From Candidatus Nanohaloarchaea archaeon (GTDB lineage: Archaea; Nanohalarchaeota; Nanosalinia; Nanosalinales; Nanosalinaceae): DNA of 64,000 nt. Positions 15,534 through 24,775 of this stretch are shown in pieces. Each line of letters opens with the position of its first letter. The stretch's first letter is position 1. The DNA lies in assembly GCA_013343275.1 (NCBI GenBank), contig CP046106.1, positions 434,001 through 498,000 of the forward strand. The letters run 5' to 3'. A model generated the notes under the pieces. The model had not been told where the DNA came from. It made no database searches and saw only the letters and a program-made list of their open reading frames with translations. The position numbers were made by a program, and so were the translations under genes.

Positions 15534-16667
15534 ATGGCAAAGCCTGCTGGAAAAGAAAAACAGCTCCCGAGAAACATAAACTCTGCCGACTCAGTCCCTG
15601 TCGACGATATAGATTTCAGATCAGGTGAAAAAGATAAATCAGTTGAAGAGCTTCTGGACGAACACAAAAGACTGGGAGTCAGGCCTTTTACCGCAGAAGT
15701 ACAGGAATTTGAAAGATTGGATGAGGGTCGACGCTCCGATATCCTCAACAGTATAGACCAGTCCGTAGATCTGGAGACAGATGAATGGATGGAACCAGAC
15801 TATGAAAACGCAGATATTGAAGTAGACTGGGAGAAACTGAAAGAAGCCTCCGATGAGGAGAGAAGGTTTGAGAAACTTGAGGAAAAATACACTGGGCCTG
15901 CAGGCCTTTTCCAGTTGTCTGTACAGCCGGATGATGATATAGAGTGGCAGCCAGGCGATTTCTTCTCCATAAAACTTCCCGAAACACCAGGCCTTGATCT
16001 TCAAGGCCATCAGGTACCCGAAGTTCGCAGGGAAACAGCAGAGGACGAGACTGTTTTCCGGGCCTATTCTATCGGTTCCTCACCGAACGATGATGCCATT
16101 GATTTCTACATCAAAAGGATTCCGGATGAAGCAGTTACAGAACAGTCTCTAACCCCTGTACTGGATGCGAAGATGAAGGAGGCCGATGAGATAACCTTGA
16201 GAGGGCCTTACAGCGATGAGCTTTCGATAAAGGAAACTTCCGAGAAGGACATGGTTTATGTCTCGACCGGTACCGGCATGGCCCCACTGAAAAGCATGAT
16301 AGATTTCAGCCTGGAGGAAGGCCTTGACAGCTTTGAAGGAGAGGAAAGGGATATGTATATCTTGCTCGGCGCATCCTATGAGGATGAATTACCGGCCCAC
16401 CAGCATTTCCAGGAACTGGATGAGGAAAACGAAAACATACATTATATCCCTACAGTCAGTAGAGAGAGTCTTGTCTCGGACTGGGATGGTGAAACCGATT
16501 ACGTACAGAACGTGCTCTCAGACTATGCCGGAGACGAGATCGATATGGAAAATGCCGAAGTATACGTCTGCGGAATGAGCACGATGGCACAAGGAGTCAG
16601 ACAGACAGTAGAAGAACTAGGCCTGGACACCGAAAACGGGAGCTACCACGAAGAAGTATTCGACTAG
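15534..16667 (+). CDS. Ferredoxin-NADP reductase-like flavoprotein with acidic N-terminal extension
   Basis: 377 residues. The first about 110 are acidic, probably poorly folded and unrelated to the family. Then comes an FNR-type module: FAD-binding barrel with FRAYSIGSSP (Arg-x-Tyr-Ser flavin motif), NAD(P) domain with STGTGMAPLKSM and VYVCGM, ending YHEEVFD. There is no attached ferredoxin or other Fe-S domain, so the electron partner must be separate. TATA-like GTATTTGA at 15501-15508 lies 29 nt before the ATG, with AGGCC between them. Confidence 0.83.
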   Translation: MAKPAGKEKQLPRNINSADSVPVDDIDFRSGEKDKSVEELLDEHKRLGVRPFTAEVQEFERLDEGRRSDILNSIDQSVDLETDEWMEPDYENADIEVDWEKLKEASDEERRFEKLEEKYTGPAGLFQLSVQPDDDIEWQPGDFFSIKLPETPGLDLQGHQVPEVRRETAEDETVFRAYSIGSSPNDDAIDFYIKRIPDEAVTEQSLTPVLDAKMKEADEITLRGPYSDELSIKETSEKDMVYVSTGTGMAPLKSMIDFSLEEGLDSFEGEERDMYILLGASYEDELPAHQHFQELDEENENIHYIPTVSRESLVSDWDGETDYVQNVLSDYAGDEIDMENAEVYVCGMSTMAQGVRQTVEELGLDTENGSYHEEVFD

Positions 16668-16721
16668 AAAAACTGCGTTAGAAGTCTAGTTTATTTGAAA
16701 TTTCAGGCCTCACACTTCTTT

Positions 16722-17501
16722 ATGAAACTCAAATTCCTTGGAACAGGTGGAGGCCGTTACGTCACCGGTGAGCAAAAAAGGAGAACTGCAGGAATAATAG
16801 TTGAGACAGAGGAGACAAAGTTACATGTTGATCCTGGGCCGGGTGCACTGGTGTACGCCAACAAGGAACTTGAGAACCCGGAAGAAGTTGAAGGCCTGAT
16901 AGTTTCACACGCGCACCTCGACCACGCCAGCGATGCAGAACCAATCATTGAAATGATTACCGAGGCCTACAGCAACCAGGCCGCGCTTTTCGCCAATGAA
17001 ACCGCTCTCAACGGCTACGGCGACATCGAGAAATCAGTCTCGAACTACCATGAAGGTCTCTGCTCCAGAGTTGAGAAACTGGAAGAAGGATCGGAATACG
17101 AGTACAAGGACGTAAAGATAGCGTCTCAGGAGATGTTCCACGGCGATCCAAGGACACAGGGCTTCACCTTGGAGACCGAGGAAAAGAAGATCGGTTTCTG
17201 GACCGACACACAGTACTCGGAAGAACTTCTAGGCCTCTACAAAGACTGTGACGTAATAGTTATCTACTGCACTCGGCCTGAAGGAAACTCTGTGAAGAGT
17301 CATACCGCGATCGGTGAAGTACCGGAAATAATGGAGAGTACTGAGGCCTCGACATGCATCATCACACATTTCGGCTACTCTCTTTTGGACTCTGATCTCG
17401 ACGAACAGAAAGAATACATAGAAGAGAGAATAGATGGAAAAGTTATCTTTGCCGATGACGGCATGGAGTTCCCGGGAAACAAGAACCTGGCCAGCTTCTA
17501 G
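16722..17501 (+). CDS. Metallo-beta-lactamase-fold hydrolase
   Basis: A 259-residue MBL protein. It begins MKLKFLGTGGGRY, has the metal motif SHAHLDHASD, a later His in MFHGDPRT, Asp in FWTDTQYS and ITHFGYSL near the end. This order fits the PhnP/RNase Z-like single-domain group; substrate unknown. The frame is open to a TTG at 16695, but a GTTTATTT box (16689-16696) about 29 nt before the ATG at 16722 and the family start support 16722. AGGCCT sits between TATA and ATG. Confidence 0.87.
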   Translation: MKLKFLGTGGGRYVTGEQKRRTAGIIVETEETKLHVDPGPGALVYANKELENPEEVEGLIVSHAHLDHASDAEPIIEMITEAYSNQAALFANETALNGYGDIEKSVSNYHEGLCSRVEKLEEGSEYEYKDVKIASQEMFHGDPRTQGFTLETEEKKIGFWTDTQYSEELLGLYKDCDVIVIYCTRPEGNSVKSHTAIGEVPEIMESTEASTCIITHFGYSLLDSDLDEQKEYIEERIDGKVIFADDGMEFPGNKNLASF

Positions 17502-17537
17502 AAAAATTTTAAAACATTTCAAGGCCCTTTCTTCTGT

Positions 17538-17603
17538 ATGAGAGCTGCTGGCTTACTGCGGAAAGGTGGATGCTTTGTACCTCCAGCAGCTGCTATCGAA
17601 TAA
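17538..17603 (+). other. Possible leaderless 21-codon ORF or hairpin RNA upstream of valS
   Basis: A TATA-like ATTTTAAAAC is centred about 28 nt before an ATG at 17538, with AGGCCC between them, the same layout as the promoters of the genes at 16722, 20466 and 24776. The ORF would have 21 codons and end at 17603. The same stretch forms a stem: AGCTGCTGG (17543-17551) with CCAGCAGCT (17583-17591). A leader peptide or small RNA is possible; neither is shown. Confidence 0.25.
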
Positions 17604-17756
17604 TCTGAACTCTTTAACTAATGAATTAACCGATTTCTACAGATTTTTGTCTAAAATTTATGCTATGAGTTTCTACCTGAATTCAACGGTTTCACGCTTT
17701 GAAAGTTTAAAATCATTTAAGAATCATTTCAGCTTATCTAACCGAGGCCTCTAAAA
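17604..17756. other. AT-rich leader region before valS
   Basis: About 150 bases of distinctly lower GC than the surroundings. It holds GTTTAAAATCATTTAAGAAT (17703-17722), likely the valS promoter, and AGGCCT at 17745-17750, just before the valS ATG. No gene accepted. Confidence 0.4.
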
Positions 17757-20384
17757 ATGGAAGGAGACTACAATCCGGAGAAAATTGAAGAGAAATGGCA
17801 GCAAAAATGGGAAGAACAAAATACTTACAGGTATAAAGGAGGGGAAGGAGAAGTATTCTCCATCGACACACCACCTCCAACAGTTTCAGGAAACCTGCAC
17901 TTCGGCCACACCTACGGCAACACGCTAACCGATTTCCAGGCCCGCTTCCAGCGCATGCAGGGCAAAGACGTTTTCTTCCCGTTCGGATACGACAACAACG
18001 GTATTGCAAGCGAGAGGCTGACAGAGAAAGAGCTTGGAATCAAGCATCAGGACTTTGAACGCAGAGAGTTCCAGAAAAAGGTTCGCGAAGTCTGTACCGA
18101 GTACGAACAGAAGTTCGAGGACATTATGAAGGAGTTTGCTTTCTCCATGGACTGGTCGAATACTTACAAGACTATCGATCCGGAAGTTCAGAAAGTTTCC
18201 CAGCTGTCCTTCATCGATCTATACGAACAGGGCCGAGAGTACCGTGAGAAAGGCCCGGCAATCTGGTGTCCGGAATGCGAGACAGCAATCAGCCAGGTCG
18301 AGACGGAGGACGCGGAGCGGCACTCACACTTCAACGATATCGAGTTCCCTCTGGCCACAGGCAACGGCTCAGTTATAATCTCTACTACAAGACCTGAGCT
18401 TCTGCCAGCGTGCGTCGCGATCTTCGTCCATCCCGAAGACGAGAGCAACGAGCACCTGGTCGGAGAAAAGGCCGAAGTCCCGCTTTTTGACTACGAAGTC
18501 CCTATAATTGAAGACGAGAGAGTCGACAGAGAGACTGGTACAGGCGTCGTCATGTGCTGTACGTTCGGAGATCAGAACGACATCGAATGGTACCAGGCCC
18601 ACGACCTCGATCTCAGAGTAGCAATCGACAGAGACGGCACAATGACTGATCTGGCGGAAGACTACAAAGGCCTTGATACGAAAGAGGCTCGTGAAGAGAT
18701 TGTAGAGGATCTAGACAGCGAAGGATATCTAATTGATCGCAGAGAGATCACTCACACAGTCCAGGTCCACGAAAGATGCGATGAAGACATCGAATTCATG
18801 GTTACAGAGCAGTGGTACGTTGAACTGCTGGATCACAAGGACGAGTACCTTGAGGCCGGCGAAGAGATGGACTGGTTCCCTGAGAAAATGTTTACACGGT
18901 ACAAGAACTGGATTGAAGGCCTTCAGTGGGACTGGTGTATCTCCCGACAGAGAGACTCCGGAATTCCGTTCCCTGTCTGGTACTGCGAGGAATGTGGAGA
19001 AGAGATCATAGCTGACAAGGAGGACTTGCCTGTCGATCCTATCCAGGATACTCCTGTAGGAGAATGCCCGGAATGTGGCCACGACGAGTTCAGGCCTGAG
19101 AAAGACGTATTCGATACATGGGCCACCTCATCGCTAACTCCGCTGATCAACGCTGGATGGCACTGGAACGCAGAGGAAGAGGAATACGAGATGGAGAGGC
19201 CTGAGCTTTACAAGTTCGATTTGCGGCCTGAAGGCCACGACATCATCAGTTTCTGGCTTTTCCATACAGTTGTCAAGTGCTACGAGCACACAGGAGAAAC
19301 ACCTTTCGAAGGCACTATGAATCACGGGCATGTTCTCGACGAGAACAGGGAGAAAATGTCGAAGTCACGAGGCAATGTTACAACACCTCAGGAGATCCTC
19401 GAGGATTATCCTGTCGACGCGGCCCGTTACTGGGCAGGCGCAGTCAAGCCAGGCGACGATCTGCCGTTGAAGGAGAAAGATCTGGTTTCAGGGGAGAAGT
19501 TGCTGAGAAAGCTGTGGAACGCATCCAAGCTAGTTGACGACTTGACACCTGCAGAGAGACTGGATCTTGAAGAAGATAAACTGGATGAAGTTGATAGATG
19601 GATCTTCGCAGAACTGGACGATACATTGGAAGAAGTTACAGAACACATGGAGGCCTACGAGTTCTCCAAGGCCCGTGATAAGCTGCGGTACTTCTTCTGG
19701 CACACATTCTGCGACGACTACCTGGAGATCACAAAGCAGAGGCTCTCAGACGAAGATAAGAGCTCTGCACAGTATGCACTGCAGGAAGTTCACCGCTCAA
19801 TCGTCAAGATGTTCGCACCGTTCATTCCTCACATCACCGAGGAGATCTGGAACCAGATGCATGACTCGGGATCCGGAACGGTTTCCGATCAAGAAGACCT
19901 GTCTTCGCAAAGTATTCACCGCAGCAGCTGGCCTGAAGACTCGGGAATTGAGGCTGACCTGGAGGCCGGAGAGACAGCGATGGAAGTTATCTCCGCACTC
20001 CGGAAGTACAAGTCCAGCAACCAGATGGCGTTGAACGAGGAACTCGAACACGTCACAGTCTACGGCAACATCTCAGGGATGGAAGACCCTATCAAGGAGG
20101 CTATGCATATCGAAGAGCTCGAGTCAAAGGATGGAGAACCGGAGACCGAGAAGAAGATCATCGATATCAGCCTTGATTACTCTAACGCCGGCCCTAAGTA
20201 CGGCGACAAAGTCTCCGAGATAGAAGAGGCCCTGGAGAACAACGAATGGATGATCGACGACGGCCGATTAGAGGTTGCCGATGAGCACCTGAAGCCGGAG
20301 ATGTTCGAAGTCCACGAGGAACGGACTTACACAGGAGAAGGGGAGATGCTGGAAACAGAGAATGCTCTCGTTGTAATCAGGTAA
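17757..20384 (+). CDS. valS: Valyl-tRNA synthetase
   Basis: Class I synthetase of 875 residues. HIGH motif is NLHFGHTYGN in the early PPPTVSG context; KMSKS is REKMSKSRGNV, canonical. Zinc knuckles are seen at WCPECETAIS, WYCEECGEEI and GECPECGHDEF. The CP1 editing domain (TTRPELLPACVAIFVHPED and GTGVVMCCTFGDQND) should remove Thr-tRNA(Val). The C-terminal anticodon-binding bundle is present; the bacterial coiled-coil tail is reduced, as usual in archaea. Single gene with a pyrimidine-rich terminator after it. Confidence 0.97.
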   Translation: MEGDYNPEKIEEKWQQKWEEQNTYRYKGGEGEVFSIDTPPPTVSGNLHFGHTYGNTLTDFQARFQRMQGKDVFFPFGYDNNGIASERLTEKELGIKHQDFERREFQKKVREVCTEYEQKFEDIMKEFAFSMDWSNTYKTIDPEVQKVSQLSFIDLYEQGREYREKGPAIWCPECETAISQVETEDAERHSHFNDIEFPLATGNGSVIISTTRPELLPACVAIFVHPEDESNEHLVGEKAEVPLFDYEVPIIEDERVDRETGTGVVMCCTFGDQNDIEWYQAHDLDLRVAIDRDGTMTDLAEDYKGLDTKEAREEIVEDLDSEGYLIDRREITHTVQVHERCDEDIEFMVTEQWYVELLDHKDEYLEAGEEMDWFPEKMFTRYKNWIEGLQWDWCISRQRDSGIPFPVWYCEECGEEIIADKEDLPVDPIQDTPVGECPECGHDEFRPEKDVFDTWATSSLTPLINAGWHWNAEEEEYEMERPELYKFDLRPEGHDIISFWLFHTVVKCYEHTGETPFEGTMNHGHVLDENREKMSKSRGNVTTPQEILEDYPVDAARYWAGAVKPGDDLPLKEKDLVSGEKLLRKLWNASKLVDDLTPAERLDLEEDKLDEVDRWIFAELDDTLEEVTEHMEAYEFSKARDKLRYFFWHTFCDDYLEITKQRLSDEDKSSAQYALQEVHRSIVKMFAPFIPHITEEIWNQMHDSGSGTVSDQEDLSSQSIHRSSWPEDSGIEADLEAGETAMEVISALRKYKSSNQMALNEELEHVTVYGNISGMEDPIKEAMHIEELESKDGEPETEKKIIDISLDYSNAGPKYGDKVSEIEEALENNEWMIDDGRLEVADEHLKPEMFEVHEERTYTGEGEMLETENALVVIR

Positions 20385-20430
20385 TCTTCCTCTAACCTCT
20401 CTTCTTTCTTACCTCTTCTTTGCTTTCTGA
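20385..20430 (+). terminator. Pyrimidine-rich terminator after valS
   Basis: TCTTCCTCTAACCTCTCTTC and further T/C clusters follow the valS stop directly. Archaeal RNA polymerase stops at such U-rich tracts without a hairpin. The aRF1 promoter begins just after. Confidence 0.5.
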
Positions 20431-20465
20431 AGTAGTTAAAAGAATTCAGGCCTCTTATCTTCTAC

Positions 20466-21707
20466 ATGAGCCAGAATCAAAACCACGATGAAATGAGCAA
20501 GTACCAGTTGAAGAAGCTGGTCAACAAGCTGGAGGACATCAGAGGCCGGAACACTGAGCTTGTATCGCTGTACATTCCTGCAGGATACGACATGTCGAAG
20601 ATCTCCGAGTTTATTACATCCGAATCTTCAGAGGCCGAAAACATCAAGTCGAAGCACACCAGGAAGAACGTGAAGGCCGCCCTTGACAAGATTTCCAGGA
20701 GGGTGAAGGAGGAGCCTGTTACCCCGGAAAACGGTGTTGCTTTCTTCGCAGGAAATGTCTCCGAACGCGAGGGACGGCCTGATATCCAGCTGTGGGAGGT
20801 TATCCCTCCTCAACCGATCGAATCACGCAGATACCGCTGTGACAAGGAGTTTGTTCTACAGCCTCTGAAAGATATGATCGTCGACGACCGAGTTTACGGA
20901 CTGATCGTTGCCGACAAGAACGAGGCTGCGATAGGATACCTTCAGGGCTCCTCAGTGAAGACCGCATATACACTATCATCTAATGTGCCTGGAAAGACCA
21001 GGGCCGGAGGACAGTCGGCACAGAGGTTCGCCCGTTTGAGAAAGGAGATGCTGAAATCCTTCCTCCAGGAGATAGCGGAGAAATCGAAGAACGCATTCAT
21101 GAGTAAGGCCCGCGAGGATAAGCTGCTGGGCATCATTATCGGAGGCCCTGGATTTGTGAAGGACAAGCTTGTCAGCGATGACTACCTTCATCAGGAACTT
21201 CAGGACAAGGTTATTGCGAACAAGTCGCTGGGCCACTCCGGGGAAGGCGCACTGAAGGAGCTTGTTAACAAGGCGGAGGACGATATCGAGGACTCTGCTG
21301 TTGTGCGTGAAAAGCAGTTAGTGAACGATTTCCTTGAGAACCTGAAGGAGGAGAACGGGAAATCCGAGTACGGCCTGGAACCTGTAATAAAGGCCCTGAA
21401 AATGGGTGCTGTAGATACCATTCTCATCTCGGAGGACTACGAATCTTTCAAGGCCGACTACGAATGTCCCAACGGCCACGAAGATACAGTCTTCGAAGAG
21501 GAGGCTGAGATAGAGGATTCAAAGGAGTGTCCTGAGTGCAATGAGGAGATGAAACTCGAGGAGATGCAGGACATAGTCGATTACATGGCAGGTAAGGCCG
21601 AGGAGATGAGTTCGGATCTTGAGATTATCTCCACTGATCACGAGGAAGGTCAGAGATTGATGAATATGGGAGGCGTTGCCGCCATCCTGCGGTACAGAAT
21701 CCGTTAA
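20466..21707 (+). CDS. prf1: Peptide chain release factor aRF1
   Basis: 413 residues, full length for aRF1. Domain 1 has the stop-codon motif NIKS (in ENIKSKHTRKN) and YRCDKEF (YxCxxxF). Domain 2 has the GGQ loop TRAGGQSAQRFARLR that triggers peptide release. Domain 3 has a mini zinc-ribbon-like insert (YECPNGHED and KECPECNEEM). It acts together with the ABCE1-type recycling factor encoded at 2659. A GTTAAAAG box lies 28 nt before the ATG, with AGGCCT between them. The stop overlaps that of the convergent DedA gene by 4 nt. Confidence 0.97.
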   Translation: MSQNQNHDEMSKYQLKKLVNKLEDIRGRNTELVSLYIPAGYDMSKISEFITSESSEAENIKSKHTRKNVKAALDKISRRVKEEPVTPENGVAFFAGNVSEREGRPDIQLWEVIPPQPIESRRYRCDKEFVLQPLKDMIVDDRVYGLIVADKNEAAIGYLQGSSVKTAYTLSSNVPGKTRAGGQSAQRFARLRKEMLKSFLQEIAEKSKNAFMSKAREDKLLGIIIGGPGFVKDKLVSDDYLHQELQDKVIANKSLGHSGEGALKELVNKAEDDIEDSAVVREKQLVNDFLENLKEENGKSEYGLEPVIKALKMGAVDTILISEDYESFKADYECPNGHEDTVFEEEAEIEDSKECPECNEEMKLEEMQDIVDYMAGKAEEMSSDLEIISTDHEEGQRLMNMGGVAAILRYRIR

Positions 21708-22366
21708 GCAGATTTTTCTATAAGTATAATGTAGAGATCGCGGGCCTTTCTGTATGCGATAACCGAGCCAACTGCTAGGATAACTGTTACTATTATCAGC
21801 GTGGAGAGGCTGTCGATCAGGCCTGCTATTCTCTCAAGGTATTTTTCGCTGCCTACCCACCAGCCAATCATCCCGAGAATGAAGTTACGGGGCATCATTC
21901 CGATGAAAGACCATATACCGTACTCTCTCCAGTCCATCTGGAAGAGGCCAGCGCTCCCGGAGATGAGTGAGAGAGGCACGATAGGTACCGCACGGAAGAG
22001 CGCTACATAGTATTTTTCCCGACCTGAGTCGAAATGGCTTTCCAGGTGCTGGACTTCCTCCCATTTTACGTCCAGATATTTACCGTACTTCTTGATGATC
22101 GGAGGGCCGCCGTAGTAAGCTGCGCCAAAGACGAAGTAGGAGCTGAGTACCGATGCGATAGATGCAGGTATCGCGATTATAAACAGAACCTTTACTACTG
22201 CCGCCGGCACTGTTGCGGCCTCTATCAGCAGGAATCCGGCAGCCATCGGTATGATAGGGGATGGAATAGGGACGAAAACTTCTTCGATCACCATTCCAAG
22301 CATTACTGCGAGAACTCCATGCTGCTGGATAAGCTCGAAAAGCAGCTGTACAAAACCATCTAACAT
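21704..22366 (-). CDS. DedA/VTT-family membrane protein
   Basis: 220 residues, DedA (SNARE-associated/VTT) fold. Markers are MVIEEVFVPIPSPIIP in the re-entrant N-terminal loop, ESHFDSGREKYYVALFRAVPIVP with the Arg and Pro of the family, and GMMPRNFILGMIGWWVG. Members move phospholipid head groups or carriers between leaflets; the substrate here is unknown. C-terminal hydrophobic helix 195-212. Monocistronic. Confidence 0.85.
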   Translation of the reverse strand: MLDGFVQLLFELIQQHGVLAVMLGMVIEEVFVPIPSPIIPMAAGFLLIEAATVPAAVVKVLFIIAIPASIASVLSSYFVFGAAYYGGPPIIKKYGKYLDVKWEEVQHLESHFDSGREKYYVALFRAVPIVPLSLISGSAGLFQMDWREYGIWSFIGMMPRNFILGMIGWWVGSEKYLERIAGLIDSLSTLIIVTVILAVGSVIAYRKARDLYIILIEKSA

Positions 22367-22414
22367 AGATTTCAGTTACTCAGGGAGACTTATGAAAAGG
22401 AAGGAGGGCCTCCC

Positions 22415-23863
22415 TCAGAGAAGGTTTTGCAGCAGTTTCCGGAGGTATGAGACTAGGCCCTGCAGGTCGTACTTCAGGCTATCCACCAGATCCGTACCCT
22501 GTCTGAAACTGTTTTCAGGTATATCCAGCTTCCTGATAGTCAGATTTTCTGCTTCACGGGAAGGCTCTGCCGAGTACACAGGGTAGTCGTAGCTGTTTAT
22601 CCTGTCGAGACAGTTACTAAACTTTTCTCTACTGTCGTACTTGCAGGGAGTCATATCCAGGTACTGGGAGAATATCTCCCACTTCCGTTCAGGACTGTCG
22701 ACCTTGCCGCTTACATTAAATTTCTCGTAGAGCCGGGATAGACGGCCTCCTCTCGACACGTAGTTCTTGATTATCAGCTCGGAGTAGGCATAGCCAAACT
22801 CTCGGTGCTCAGAATCGAAGCTGGACCAAGTCTTCATGAAATTCAGGTCATTCTGATAGTAGTTCCAGAGAACCTCAGGATCTCCTCTGGAAGGAACAAG
22901 GCTGTAGGTATTGTCGGAGGGATCAGGATCCCAGCGAATATCATCGCCAAAAACCTCTCCAGGAGGCCTCACATCCCTGTCCTCGCTGCTTAACTTCTTC
23001 CTCACAAGAAACTCAACGTATTCAGCAGTTCCCTCATCGAAGTAGGCCGAAGAGGTCCTGTCCCAGTTAAACTCACGGTCATTCAATCCGTGAACTGTCT
23101 CATGCGCCAGCACAGGTATATAGTCAGAACCTATATTCTGCCGGACCATCATCGAACCTCCGATATACTCACCGGCACTCCAGCTGTTCGCCACCCTCCT
23201 GTACACATCCTCAGGCATTGAAGCAACCGGGAACCGCTGGAATTCCTGCACAACACCTGTAGTACCTATCGAAATTTCATAGGCCATCGATGTATTCCCC
23301 CGATAATCTCCGAAGAAAGAGTAGTAACGGGTCTCATTCCCTTCTCCGAACTTTACACGGAGTGATACCGGGCCTTCTCCTCTGAACTTCAAGGTATTAT
23401 TTGAGTAAGATGTTTCAAAACCGTAGCTTTTCCAGCCTGAAATTAAATTATCGACGTGAAGCACTCCACGGCTCTCCTCTCCGCTAAAACCTGGCAGAGA
23501 TAGTTCTCTCTTGTAAAGGCCCCTGTATATCTCCTCGGCGTCTGCCGTGACATTCATCACAATTTTAACCGTCTCATTCATCCGTCTAGGACCAGAATTA
23601 GTCGTAATATGGATCTGCTGGCCTTCCACACGGTAGTCTTCTATCCTGCCTATAGAGTCTCTAACTGAGATTATCCCGGCCGATTTCGGTATCTGCCATG
23701 TAAGACTCCATTTATTCACCGGACAGTTACTCTCACAGTTCAGCTCTATCGAAGTGTTGAGCTGCATCCCGCTCTTAGATATACTGGCTTCGTGGTACAC
23801 ATCGGCAGATGCTGCTGATACAAGAGCAGCCGCCAGAAAAACGAGAAAAAGCAGTTTCCTCAT
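22415..23863 (-). CDS. Secreted zinc metallopeptidase (HETVH, peptidase MA-like)
   Basis: 482 residues with a Sec signal peptide (KLLFLVFLAAALVSAASA). The zinc site LAHETVHGLND is followed about 20 residues later by YFDEGTAEYVEF, the gluzincin-type third ligand helix, as in M1/M61 and peptidase MA proteins. The N-terminal half is a beta-sandwich rich in sequons. No C-terminal anchor is obvious; the end is amphipathic (LVSYLRKLLQNLL). A TATA-like box near 23888 precedes the ATG by 27 nt. Likely acts outside the cell on proteins, possibly of a partner organism (inference). Confidence 0.78.
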   Translation of the reverse strand: MRKLLFLVFLAAALVSAASADVYHEASISKSGMQLNTSIELNCESNCPVNKWSLTWQIPKSAGIISVRDSIGRIEDYRVEGQQIHITTNSGPRRMNETVKIVMNVTADAEEIYRGLYKRELSLPGFSGEESRGVLHVDNLISGWKSYGFETSYSNNTLKFRGEGPVSLRVKFGEGNETRYYSFFGDYRGNTSMAYEISIGTTGVVQEFQRFPVASMPEDVYRRVANSWSAGEYIGGSMMVRQNIGSDYIPVLAHETVHGLNDREFNWDRTSSAYFDEGTAEYVEFLVRKKLSSEDRDVRPPGEVFGDDIRWDPDPSDNTYSLVPSRGDPEVLWNYYQNDLNFMKTWSSFDSEHREFGYAYSELIIKNYVSRGGRLSRLYEKFNVSGKVDSPERKWEIFSQYLDMTPCKYDSREKFSNCLDRINSYDYPVYSAEPSREAENLTIRKLDIPENSFRQGTDLVDSLKYDLQGLVSYLRKLLQNLL

Positions 23864-23917
23864 GGAACAGTTATAGGGCGTGAAGGCATAAAAAGTTCCT
23901 ACAGCTGAAGAACAAGT

Positions 23918-24502
23918 ATGGCCATACTCTCCGACAAGGACATCAAAAAACTGATCAAAGAGGAAAACGCTGTATACGTGAAAAAAGGGCCTGAACTCGA
24001 CAACGAACTTCAGGTAGGGCCTTCTTCAATCGATCTCCGGCTCGGATACGACTTCACCTTCCCCGAGACACGGAAAATGAAAGCTCTAGATACTAAAGAC
24101 ATGGATAGCTTTTCACGCAAACAGAAGGAGATGAAGGCCTCTGCGGAAGAAGGGGTTGTAATTCATCCCGGAGAGTTTGTTCTTGGAACAACACTGGAAA
24201 CTGTTAATATACCTGATAACATGGTTGCAAGGATTGAAGGCCGTTCCTCGTACGCTCGTCTAGGCCTTATTCCTCACGCGGCGGGAGGTTTCGTTGACGC
24301 AGGTTTTGAGGGCCAGATCACGCTGGAGATTCAGAACCTTGGTAACGTGCCGATAACGATCTACCCCGAGGACCGTATCTGCCAGATGGCGATTGAGACT
24401 ATGACTTCTGAGGCCGAGAAACCTTACGGTGAGAAAAAGGATTCGAAGTACATGAATCAGGAAGGTGCTACCGAGGCCCGACTTGATAAGGAGAAAAGGT
24501 AG
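23918..24502 (+). CDS. dcd: dCTP deaminase (dUTPase superfamily)
   Basis: 194 residues. Trimeric dUTPase-like fold: IDLRLGYDF, then GRSSYARLGLIPHAAGGF and VDAGFEGQITLEIQN, with the Ser/Arg phosphate binders and catalytic Glu. The C-terminal arm (PYGEKKDSKYMNQEGAT) closes over the nucleotide. It converts dCTP to dUTP for dTMP synthesis; whether it also cleaves dUTP, as the M. jannaschii enzyme does, cannot be told. Monocistronic, divergent from the metallopeptidase. Confidence 0.93.
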   Translation: MAILSDKDIKKLIKEENAVYVKKGPELDNELQVGPSSIDLRLGYDFTFPETRKMKALDTKDMDSFSRKQKEMKASAEEGVVIHPGEFVLGTTLETVNIPDNMVARIEGRSSYARLGLIPHAAGGFVDAGFEGQITLEIQNLGNVPITIYPEDRICQMAIETMTSEAEKPYGEKKDSKYMNQEGATEARLDKEKR

Positions 24503-24543
24503 ATTTTAAGAAGAAAAAGTTGGGATGTGTCTGTGGTGGAACG

Positions 24544-24657
24544 TCAGAGGCATTCCTCATGGCATACGCCGTTTTCCTGCCTCTCCATGTCCTGATCGCT
24601 GTGTACAGCGTTACCACAGACTAGGCAAAAGCCTATCTGTTTTACAAGTTCTGGCAA
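24544..24657 (-). CDS. 37-residue zinc-binding mini protein (CxxC...CHxxC), copy 1
   Basis: Starts with TTG at 24657, with GGGGGAGGG 6-7 nt upstream as a strong ribosome binding site, and a TATA-like AATTATAATT (near 24697-24706) about 30 nt before that. Sequence: a short helix, then GFCLVCGNAVHSDQDMERQ and GVCHEECL at the end, giving four Cys and a His for one zinc. It is a clear relative of the protein at 63218 (LCVICGDRVHSQEDY...YCHQSC). Length is below usual gene-calling limits. Function unknown; such single-knuckle proteins often bind RNA, DNA or protein. Confidence 0.65.
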   Translation of the reverse strand: MPELVKQIGFCLVCGNAVHSDQDMERQENGVCHEECL

Positions 24658-24775
24658 AAATTCCCTCCCCCGATGTAAAAATCATGTAGGAAGAATTATA
24701 ATTTCGATTGTAGCTGACACCAAACGTTCAGGAGATCAACCAGAGTTAAAAATTTCTCAAGGCCTTCTTACCTGT

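Noticed and set aside
17566-17754. 62-codon GTG frame before valS
   Set aside because: Low-GC, Asn/Leu/Ser/Phe-rich and not acidic, unlike every accepted protein here; it overlaps the hairpin mini-ORF and the valS promoter.
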